Shown here: positions 9,172-16,090 of the stretch, piece after piece
Layout of the letters: every line of letters starts with the position of its first letter
How positions within the stretch are numbered: position 1 is the first letter of the stretch
Assembly: GCA_046351395.1 (NCBI GenBank)
Contig: JAXLYP010000003.1
Location: 310,001 to 374,000, forward strand
Reading direction: 5' to 3'
DNA: 64,000 nt
Source of the DNA: CAYYKK01 sp046351395
GTDB lineage: Bacteria > Myxococcota_A > Polyangia > Polyangiales > Polyangiaceae
The notes under the pieces: generated by a model
Databases searched by the model: none
What the model saw: the letters and a program-made list of their open reading frames with translations, nothing else
Told to the model about the DNA's origin: nothing
Translations under genes and position numbers: made by a program

Positions 9172-9396
9172 GAATGGTCGAACCATCGGCGCGCGCCCGA
9201 TCCCTGCGTACGAAAAGTAAAACCATCCCTCATCTCCTACGGACGCGTTTGGCGGATGGTTGAACCATCCAGTTCGGGCGCCGAGGGCGCCCGGAGAATG
9301 GTTGAACCATCCTCACCGGCCCCGATCGGCCGATCCGGAATGGTTGAACCATCCCCTCCGGGGCCGGCGCGGGGTTCCGGGATGGTTCAACCATCC
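9172..9396. promoter_or_regulatory. Palindromic operator array, 42-bp period
   Basis: Four copies of the 17-bp palindrome GRATGGTTSAACCATCC begin at 9254, 9296, 9338 and 9380, exactly 42 bp apart. A decayed copy (right arm AACCATCC at 9221-9228) sits on the same period at 9212. A sixth, GAATGGTCGAACCATC, is at 9172. The spacers of about 25 bp are G+C-rich and not conserved. Forty-two base pairs is four turns of B-DNA, so all sites face one side of the helix, as expected for cooperative binding of a dimeric regulator. The array fills the space between the divergent genes starting at 9039 and 9478. Confidence 0.85.
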
Positions 9397-9477
9397 TTCC
9401 GGGCGACTCTCGGGGTCGCAAAGAAAAGTTCGCCCGCCCTGTCCATCCCGCCGTGACGGCGCGGACCTACGCGCACG

Positions 9478-10125
9478 ATGTGCAGCGGGGAACGGATCCA
9501 CGAGCGGGAGATCGACAGCTACCTCCGGGCGACGGACGTCGTCCGTCGGGTCACGAGGAACTGCCGGCGAGAGACCGCGAGCGCGCGCCGGGCGGACGCG
9601 TACCTCGCCCTTTGGAAGCTCCTCGTCGAGCGGCTCAGCGGAGACGATCACGCGCGCTGGTGCGCGCTCCTCCGCGGGCCCGCGGCGGCGCTCGACGCTG
9701 CCCTCTTGCGCACGCTGCGGCTTCGCTTCCTCGACGAGATCCGCGCGACCGACGGTCTGCGGCGGAAGGTGCTCCCGAGCGCCGAGCTCCCGCTCGCGAA
9801 CGAGCGCGTCGCCTCCGTCTTCTACGCGGACGCGGCGGGCGGCGGCGCCACATTGGTCGAGGCGCGCGAGGACGCTCGCCGGCTCCAGGACGCGGTCGCC
9901 GCGCTCCCCGAGAACGAGCGCCTCACGATCGAGGCCGTCGACCTCGAGGATCTGAGCTTCGCGGAGGTCGGCAGGCGGATGGGCGTGGGGGAGTCGACCG
10001 TGAGATACTGGCGCTCGAGCGGGCTGAAGCGGCTGAGGGAGACATTCGGGCGGCGACGGCGACGCTTCACCGTAGACGCGCAGGGTCCTCATCGGAGTCG
10101 AGACAGGAGATCGCCTCCGAAATGA
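9478..10125 (+). CDS. Sigma-70 family (ECF-like) sigma factor
   Basis: A 215-residue protein. Its C-terminal part has a sigma region 4 helix-turn-helix: ALPENERLTIEAVDLEDLS, then FAEVGRRMGVGESTVRYW, then SGLKRLRE (about residues 140-188). The N-terminal half is helical and compatible with region 2 (SYLRATDVVRRVTRNC and LRLRFLDEIRA), though diverged. Such factors direct RNA polymerase to a small regulon. The ATG at 9478 is the first start in this frame and has no good Shine-Dalgarno sequence. It lies immediately downstream of the palindromic array, which probably controls it. No anti-sigma factor is recognised next to it. A small HTH protein unrelated to sigma factors is the alternative. Confidence 0.72.
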   Translation: MCSGERIHEREIDSYLRATDVVRRVTRNCRRETASARRADAYLALWKLLVERLSGDDHARWCALLRGPAAALDAALLRTLRLRFLDEIRATDGLRRKVLPSAELPLANERVASVFYADAAGGGATLVEAREDARRLQDAVAALPENERLTIEAVDLEDLSFAEVGRRMGVGESTVRYWRSSGLKRLRETFGRRRRRFTVDAQGPHRSRDRRSPPK

Positions 10126-10313
10126 ACGCGACCCTGCCGGAGGCCGGAATCTTCTTCACCTTCGACCAGCCCGCGATGGCGGCGGGAAGGACGCGACGAA
10201 CATGGGCCGAAGCGAAGGGATGGTGTTGGGCGACTCGTCCCCGGCGGGGCGCGCCGGCGTCGAGGAACGCGGTTCGACATACTTCCACCCGTGGCGACGG
10301 GAGCGGGGATAGG

Positions 10314-11072
10314 ATGACACCTGAAATCCGGGTCGCGCCGGGCCTCCGAGCCCGCGAGCTCTCCATCGCGTGGCACATCGAGCCCAATCCTCGGCTTTCG
10401 TTGGAGCTCACCGCCGATCGGCTCCTCGATGTCTTCAATGCGGGGCTCGCGGCTGGATGCTTTGGGCCAGGCGGTGCGGTCGAGCTCCGGCTCCGTCGCG
10501 AGTCCATCGGTAACGGAGAGCTCGTCCGCGGCACCATGCGGCTGCCGCCGGTCCATGCCGTCGCCGTGAAGTGTCTCGGTCGGATCGCCCAGTGTGCGAA
10601 CGGAACGCTGTCGTTCAGCGCGGTTGAAACTGGAGGTGGCGAACGGCGGGAGGGCACCGCGATGGCCGACGCCCTGCCCGCGGGCGAGCTGCCTCCGTGG
10701 GCATTTCTTCCGGCAAGACAGCCGGCGGGGTCGCCGGCATTGTTTGCCCTGGGCAGCCCCCCCGATGGCTTCTCCCGAAAGTTCACGTCGGTTCGAGTGG
10801 TGGTCGCCGAGGGGGCGGAGGAGCGCGCCGCGCAGCCCCTCGAGCGGGCGCTACGCTCATGGGGAGACCTGCTGGGCGCCGGCGCGTTCCCGTTCGAAGG
10901 AGGGGGGTCGAATGGGTGGGTCGACCGCTTCACCAACCTCTTCGTCGACGAATTCACGGCGACGCTCGAGGCGGTCGCGACGGATGCGCTCGGCTTTCAG
11001 TCACTGCTCTTGGCGCTCCGTCACTTTGAAGGGACTGTCTGCGCCATTCGAGCGGCGGAGGTGACGGCTTGA
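10314..11072 (+). CDS. Hypothetical protein
   Basis: A 252-residue protein that I do not recognise. The ATG at 10314 follows GGGGATAGG. The sequence begins MTPEIRVAPGLRARELSIAW and has alternating beta-like stretches (LSLELTADRLLDVFNAG, ELRLRRESIG) and a C-terminal helical part around FTNLFVDEFTATLEAVATDA. There is no signal peptide, membrane segment or metal site. The 188-bp gap after the sigma-like gene holds no other gene. The same strand continues 217 bp later with a DUF3396-type immunity-like gene, so the two could be related, but the spacing does not demand an operon. Confidence 0.7.
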   Translation: MTPEIRVAPGLRARELSIAWHIEPNPRLSLELTADRLLDVFNAGLAAGCFGPGGAVELRLRRESIGNGELVRGTMRLPPVHAVAVKCLGRIAQCANGTLSFSAVETGGGERREGTAMADALPAGELPPWAFLPARQPAGSPALFALGSPPDGFSRKFTSVRVVVAEGAEERAAQPLERALRSWGDLLGAGAFPFEGGGSNGWVDRFTNLFVDEFTATLEAVATDALGFQSLLLALRHFEGTVCAIRAAEVTA

Positions 11073-11289
11073 TCGTCCCGATGGCGAACCCTGGCGTGGT
11101 CTTCCGTGGGTCGAGCGTTGGCCCCCACTCCGCAGCCAGCTCCGTCCCAACGCGAAATACCGCATGTCACGGACTACCCCACCCCCTGGAATCATCCCGA
11201 GGGGGAAGACCCCTTGGATACCTGGCGATGATGCGACATTGTCGAGCGTGACGCGTCCGTCGCCTTTGCCGCCGACGCGGGAGACAACG

Positions 11290-12171
11290 ATGCCCGAGAA
11301 GAAGTCCACAGACCCCTTGAAGGATGTCCCTCCCGAGCAATTCCGCCTCGCGGCGCACGTGTCGGTTCACTACGTGACGCACCCCGACCCGCAGCCTGTC
11401 TTGCGCGCCCACGCCGCGTACGTCAAGGCACACGGTGGCGAACTGAATTGGCTCCTGGAGTCCGCAAGTGGCCGGCACCGGCCCTTCGACGCCACTGATG
11501 CAAAAAGAATGTTGGAGCGCTGGGTCAAGTCCGGCGAGCCGACCGAGAAGTTCTTTTGGGCGTGCTTCGGAGGAGACAGCCATCACGCCGTGTCCGAGTG
11601 GTTGACACACGGGCGGTTCGGTCGCCGCGTCCCCAAAGACGGTGGTTCCCACATGCAATTGACTTGGCCGGTGCCGAAGGATGATGACGGATGGAGTGCG
11701 TTCGCCACTCGCGCGCTCGACCTGTTCGATGGCCCCTTGGACTATGGATACGCTGGTCTTCTCTTGTCGTTCCCGATTCACCATGCCGGGCGCGGCCATC
11801 ACGCGCTTCAGGACCAGCTCCTTCGAAGATTCACTGGGCTCGATCCTTTCGATCTGTCGTGGCACGCGCTCGAGTCGGAGGACGGGATGCGCACGCCCAG
11901 CTGGCTCACGGCGATCGGCCGGCACCACCTCGCGCGCCTCGGAGCAGCGGCGCTCCAGTCACTGCCAGCGGACGTCGTGCGACACGACCTCGAGCACTGC
12001 GTCGTGCTCCAGCTGGGCCCCGCGCCCAAGCTCGGCGACGTCAACGCGAAGGAAGACATGAGCCTGTACAGCGCGGTGGCCCGAGCGCTGAGGCCGCTTC
12101 GATCGAACCGGAACCTCTGGCTCGGGAACTACCGATACCGGGAAAAGGACTGGCTCGCGCGGTTCGACTAA
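11290..12171 (+). CDS. DUF3396 type VI immunity-like protein
   Basis: A 293-residue cytosolic protein that I assign to the DUF3396 family (known as type VI immunity family protein) from the block DYGYAGLLLSFPIHH, followed by FDLSWHALESEDG and PSWLTAIGRHHLARLG. Members neutralise effectors that sister cells inject. The ATG at 11290 has GGGAG about 9 bp upstream; an upstream in-frame start at 11164 would add a Pro-rich, unlikely leader. No matching effector is adjacent, so it may be an orphan immunity gene that protects against foreign toxins, or it may protect against effectors delivered by the VgrG modules further right. The family assignment is from memory of motifs only. Confidence 0.6.
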   Translation: MPEKKSTDPLKDVPPEQFRLAAHVSVHYVTHPDPQPVLRAHAAYVKAHGGELNWLLESASGRHRPFDATDAKRMLERWVKSGEPTEKFFWACFGGDSHHAVSEWLTHGRFGRRVPKDGGSHMQLTWPVPKDDDGWSAFATRALDLFDGPLDYGYAGLLLSFPIHHAGRGHHALQDQLLRRFTGLDPFDLSWHALESEDGMRTPSWLTAIGRHHLARLGAAALQSLPADVVRHDLEHCVVLQLGPAPKLGDVNAKEDMSLYSAVARALRPLRSNRNLWLGNYRYREKDWLARFD

Positions 12172-12179
12172 ATGAGCGG

Positions 12180-12965
12180 TCACTCCTGGCTGACCCGGCG
12201 CCGACGTCCCGCGAGCTGCAGCGTCGCGTTCCGCAGCGCGGGGAAGTTGCGGAGCTCTTCGGGGCTGTCCATGAAGAGCAGCTCGCCGGCGAGCTTGAGC
12301 CGGTTGTAGCAGCGGACGAGCGCGCTCCACGCGCGGTTGCGGAGATCGCCGAGCGAGGCGTCGACCCGCGGCGAGCGCGGCGCGGTGATCTGGCTCACGA
12401 GAGCACGAGCCCGCGCCTCGTCCGCCGGGTCGTAGTGGATCGTGTCGCGTGCGAGCGAGGCGCGGCGCGTTGCGTACAATGCCGCCAGCCGCGCGAGATC
12501 CTCGGCGACATCGACGTGGCGCCGAGCCGCGCCATCGGCGAGGACGTAGGCCACGACGCGCTCCATCCGATCGCGAACCTCGACCCCCGCCCGAATGACG
12601 ACGGGATCCACACGGCCCGCGGTGGCAGCTCTTGCCTCCGCGCGAAGGCGCGTCTCGAGGGAGAACAACGCCTGCGCGAGCTGTCCGAGGTGCGGTCCGC
12701 TCGCGTCGCCCATCGCCTCGTGCGGCATCTTCGCGAAAAGCATGCGGTACCGATCCGCGCTCACGTGGGCCGCGAGCGTCATTGCCACGCGCGCAGCCAG
12801 GATCGGGTCGCAGTTTGGTGGCACGACATCCGCTGGCTGGATCGCGTCCAGCGACGGCCGGCACGCCTCGACGGCGTGCTCACCGACCGCGGGGTCTGCG
12901 GTCAGCAGCGCCCGTCCAACGTCGAACTCATTCGGGTCGGGGTTCCATGAAGACGCGCGGGGCAT
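12180..12965 (-). CDS. Hypothetical helical protein
   Basis: A 261-residue Arg/Ala-rich, mostly helical protein with no family that I recognise. The ATG at 12965 (MPRASSWNPDPNEFDVGRAL) is preferred over earlier starts, which would run through the regulatory boxes at 13000-13170. It converges on the DUF3396-like gene with 8 bp between the stops. It is divergent from the GH25 muramidase that opens the Tc-toxin operon, so it shares the 271-bp intergenic region and its repeated GTGTCC/GGACAC boxes. A role in controlling or assembling the toxin is possible but there is no direct sign of it. There is no signal peptide or membrane segment. Confidence 0.65.
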   Translation of the reverse strand: MPRASSWNPDPNEFDVGRALLTADPAVGEHAVEACRPSLDAIQPADVVPPNCDPILAARVAMTLAAHVSADRYRMLFAKMPHEAMGDASGPHLGQLAQALFSLETRLRAEARAATAGRVDPVVIRAGVEVRDRMERVVAYVLADGAARRHVDVAEDLARLAALYATRRASLARDTIHYDPADEARARALVSQITAPRSPRVDASLGDLRNRAWSALVRCYNRLKLAGELLFMDSPEELRNFPALRNATLQLAGRRRRVSQE

Positions 12966-12998
12966 GATGCCCGTCAGGTCGGAGCGACGCGAACGAGC

Positions 12999-13170
12999 TG
13001 GACACGTCCGACGGAGAAAAATACCGCGAAGCGTGTCCGGCACCGCTCGGCGTGCTTGGTGGCAGCTGCGTGGCGTGTCGGACACGTCTTGGAGACGATT
13101 GTCTGTCTCCAATCGTGTCCAACACGACGAGTGGCGCGCTCTCGCAAGGGTCGAAAATGATTGGACACAC
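12999..13170. promoter_or_regulatory. GTGTCC/GGACAC box cluster
   Basis: Five related boxes lie between the divergent starts at 12965 and 13237: GGACACGTCC (13000), CGTGTCCGGCAC (13032), the perfect palindrome CGTGTCGGACACG (13074-13086), CGTGTCCAACACG (13114-13126) and TGGACACAC (13162). Centre-to-centre distances are about 32, 43, 40 and 45 bp. A further dyad, TTGGAGAC and GTCTCCAA (13089-13112), lies between the third and fourth boxes. This looks like an operator region for a dimeric regulator controlling the Tc-toxin operon and the gene at 12180-12965. The regulator is not identified. Confidence 0.72.
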
Positions 13171-13236
13171 CTGCGGAATTCCCTTGACGAGCCCGGCACC
13201 ACACCGCATCCTGCAAGTCTCGACAGGGGGGACTTC

Positions 13237-14880
13237 ATGGCGTTGTTGCAGTCGCTGCGCGCGAGCGCGTCCGCCGCGGCATACCAGCGTATCGTGCTCG
13301 AGGAGGTGCTGGCCGGCAGGCACCTCGCGTCGTGGTTTCCACTCCATGTGAAGCGTGGAGCGAGGACGCTCATCGTCGACGTGCTTTCACGCCCGCTCGC
13401 GATCGGCACCGCCCCGGACCCAGCGTATGTGATGGCGAGCGCGACGCTCCAACAGCTCGTCGCCGACGCCCTGGACGCGCTGCTTCCCACGTCGCTCGTC
13501 CTCGATGAGATCCATCGACAGGCGACGGGCCATATCCCGCCCATTACCCATGGCGATTGGGTGACCGATCGCACGATGGGCCTGCCATCGCGGCTTGCGG
13601 AGCAGAGCGAGATCCTCCGCGCCAAGATCGACGCGCAGGCGAACCCGACACTCCTCTCCGACGGGTGGAAGACGTGGGTGCTCGCGAAGGGAATGTCTGC
13701 GAGCAAGATCCTCGAAGGCAGCGAGCAAGCGTTCAACCACGGGCTCTACACGCCGAGCGCGACCAGCGTCACGCCCGGCGGCGAACATGCCATCCAGGTG
13801 CTCGGGGGCGCACACGGCCGGTTCGAGATCGATTACTCGCAGGTCGTCCTCCTGATGCGTGGCGATTGCAGCGTGGACGGCGCTGCGATGCGGACGGCGA
13901 ACGTGCTGACGCACCCCGAGCTCGCGGGCCTCCTCTCCGACGAGGGCCCGCTCGAGGTCACGCGGCAGCCCGGGCGGTACGATCGTACCACCTTCCTCGC
14001 GGTGCCTGCGGGAGCGCCACCGGATCCCGCTCACCCCGTGCTCCGCCGCGGATCGACGGGACCTGCGGTTCGCGTGTGGCAGGGGATCGTCGGCACCAAG
14101 GTGGACGGCGACTTCGGCAAGGACACCGAAGCGAGGACGCGCGTCTTGCAGGCGGCACGGCACCTCGTCGCCGACGGCGTCGTCGGTCCGCTCACGTGGG
14201 CCGCCGCGCTCGCGGCGACGCCGACCCCCGAGCCTACGAGGCCACTCGAGGGGATCGACGTCTCCAGCAACCAGGGCCGGGTGCGCTTCGACCTGGTGAA
14301 GGCCGCCGGGATCGACGTCGTGTACCTGCGCGCAAGCGAGGGCGTGGGTTGGACGGATCCCGAGTTCTACAACTACGCCGCAGCGGCAAAGGCGGCGCGG
14401 CTCCCGGTGGGCGCCTATCATTATCTCCGCGCGCGACCGGACGCGGACGAACAGGGCAGACAGTTCGTCGAACGGTTCCACAAGGCGGGCTGCACGCTCC
14501 TGCCGATGATCGACGTCGAGCCGGAGAACAACAAAGGGGTGAAGAGCCCCGCGTGGCTCGACGCGATCCTCGAGTTCTCCCGCGTGGTGGAGCAGGCGCT
14601 CGGCAAGAAGCCGTTCGTCTACAGCTACCCAGGCTTTCTCGACGCGATGACCGCGTTCGGGACTTCGACGGAGCTCGCGGCCCATCCGCTCTGGATCGCG
14701 GATTATTCGCTGGAGCGGCCGGTTGAACCGTGGGTGCCCGCGCCGTGGACGAAGTGGTCCGCGTGGCAATACGCGGCGGGCGACCACCGAGGTCGCGTCG
14801 GGCGGGTGGACGGGGTGTCGACCGATGTGGATCGAAACCACTTTCGTCTCCGCCTCGAAGAGCTCCAGTTCGGCGCCTGA
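13237..14880 (+). CDS. GH25 muramidase with peptidoglycan-binding domain
   Basis: A 547-residue protein in three parts. Residues 1-255 are an unassigned domain. Residues 265-325 form a PG_binding_1 domain (VLRRGSTGPAVRVWQ, GDFGKDTEARTRV). Residues 338-547 are a GH25 lysozyme (GIDVSSNQG, VVYLRASEGVGWTDPEF, GAYHYLRA, MIDVEPEN). The likely catalytic acids are Asp426 and Glu428, with Asp341 in the first strand. GH25 enzymes cut the glycan strands of peptidoglycan. No signal peptide is seen. The ATG at 13237 follows AGGGGGG. As the first gene of the operon with the Tc toxin genes it may help to release or pass the giant toxin through the cell wall, as muramidases do next to some other Tc loci. That role is inferred. 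Confidence 0.86.
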   Translation: MALLQSLRASASAAAYQRIVLEEVLAGRHLASWFPLHVKRGARTLIVDVLSRPLAIGTAPDPAYVMASATLQQLVADALDALLPTSLVLDEIHRQATGHIPPITHGDWVTDRTMGLPSRLAEQSEILRAKIDAQANPTLLSDGWKTWVLAKGMSASKILEGSEQAFNHGLYTPSATSVTPGGEHAIQVLGGAHGRFEIDYSQVVLLMRGDCSVDGAAMRTANVLTHPELAGLLSDEGPLEVTRQPGRYDRTTFLAVPAGAPPDPAHPVLRRGSTGPAVRVWQGIVGTKVDGDFGKDTEARTRVLQAARHLVADGVVGPLTWAAALAATPTPEPTRPLEGIDVSSNQGRVRFDLVKAAGIDVVYLRASEGVGWTDPEFYNYAAAAKAARLPVGAYHYLRARPDADEQGRQFVERFHKAGCTLLPMIDVEPENNKGVKSPAWLDAILEFSRVVEQALGKKPFVYSYPGFLDAMTAFGTSTELAAHPLWIADYSLERPVEPWVPAPWTKWSAWQYAAGDHRGRVGRVDGVSTDVDRNHFRLRLEELQFGA

Positions 14881-14990
14881 CCCGTCATCCCATCCGTTTC
14901 GCCTGCCCGAGACGCCTACGCATCACCACGGCTCCGTCGTTGTTCGGCCTGAGAAGAGGAACCATGAATTGACCCGATGAACTTGGCGAC

Positions 14991-16040
14991 GTGTCCGTAC
15001 CGCAAATCTTCGAGAGCGATCTCGTCACGCCGCCCCCCCAAGTGGAGACGGTCGTCGCAGTCGCTGTCGGAACGTTCAATGCGTGTGACGCGTGGTTCCG
15101 AATTCCCTCCACCGGATGGGCGACGACCACGACGTTCCGCTTCTATGCGCGACTGAACGACGCGCGGGTGCTCCTCAAAGAAGTGGATCTGGGCGACGTG
15201 CACAAGACGACGGACGCGCTGACGTCGACCGTCTCGGGCATCGTCGTGTCGGTCCGAGGTCGACCCGTGACGGGCTTCGAGCTCTCCGTCCTCGCGCGCA
15301 CGGCCCTCACGGGCGCAGGGCGCTTCACCTTGCAGGCCTGGACGGGCGCAGACAATCCGAGGGTCATCGGCGCGGGCTCGGTCGCGAGTCAGCCGGCCGC
15401 CGAAGAGTCGCTCGTCGCCGTCCGGAGCGGGAGCGTGCCCGTTCACGTCGCGGGGGACAGCGCCGGACGGATCTTGGTGGCCGGCGCCGGCGTTGCCTCC
15501 GCGCCGTCTGGGGGCGTCATGACGGTGCAGGGGCCATGGGCTGCGGGGCCGACGTACGCCATCGCGACGCCCGCCACCGTGAAGCCTTCACTCGCGACTG
15601 CCAGCACCACGACGAACCTCCTCACACTTCGTAGCTCCGCCACGAAGCGCGTCGAGATCCGCCGGATCCTGCTCAGCTACAACGGGGTCGCCGCGGCGGC
15701 AGCCGCGGACGGGAGGATCCAAGTGATGCGAACCGCCTCCGCGCCCACCGGGGGCAACGCCGTCACGCCTGTCTCCTTCGACGGCTCGCAGTCCGCTGCC
15801 ACCGCGACGGCGCTCGCGCCGAACCCCACGGCGATTGTGCTGAGTCCGACGGAGGTCCTGCTCTCCCTGACCGTCCGGTGCGACGACAAGGACAAGCTGG
15901 TGCTCGAGCCCGACGTCCTGGGGCAGCCGATCGTGCTTCGGACCTCGCAGGAGACGCTCTGCATCCGATTCACCAACGACGTGGCTGTCGCGAGCCAAAC
16001 GTTCTCGCTCCAAGCCACGGTCCACTTCGTCGAGATCTGA
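14991..16040 (+). CDS. Unknown beta-rich protein of Tc operon
   Basis: A 349-residue protein starting with GTG. It is rich in Thr, Ser, Val and Ala and predicted to be nearly all beta-strand. The C-terminal ~140 residues (RSSATKRVEIRRILLSYNG, then TGGNAVTPVSFDGS) have the look of jelly-roll or fibre domains in phage tail or capsid proteins, but I cannot name a family. No signal peptide is present. It stands 110 bp after the muramidase and 50 bp before the TcA gene, on the same strand, so it is probably co-expressed and may be a structural, receptor-binding or chaperone-like part of the toxin particle. No ATG start fits this frame; the start codon choice rests on it being the first in-frame start. 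Confidence 0.6.
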   Translation: MSVPQIFESDLVTPPPQVETVVAVAVGTFNACDAWFRIPSTGWATTTTFRFYARLNDARVLLKEVDLGDVHKTTDALTSTVSGIVVSVRGRPVTGFELSVLARTALTGAGRFTLQAWTGADNPRVIGAGSVASQPAAEESLVAVRSGSVPVHVAGDSAGRILVAGAGVASAPSGGVMTVQGPWAAGPTYAIATPATVKPSLATASTTTNLLTLRSSATKRVEIRRILLSYNGVAAAAAADGRIQVMRTASAPTGGNAVTPVSFDGSQSAATATALAPNPTAIVLSPTEVLLSLTVRCDDKDKLVLEPDVLGQPIVLRTSQETLCIRFTNDVAVASQTFSLQATVHFVEI

Positions 16041-16090
16041 CGACGCCCTGTTCGGCCGGAGCGGCCAAGACCGATTCCAGAGGAACTCCT

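Noticed and set aside
9172..9396. CRISPR-like array
   Set aside because: Repeats are 17-bp palindromes with ~25-bp spacers and no cas genes; the exact phasing fits operators better.
12595..13236. Upstream extension of the muramidase reading frame
   Set aside because: The frame is open but covers the antisense gene and the operator boxes; ATG 13237 has a strong ribosome binding site.
13237..16040. Prophage lysis/tail region
   Set aside because: A muramidase and a fibre-like protein occur, but no capsid, portal, terminase, tail tube or integrase genes are present; the operon continues into Tc toxin genes.
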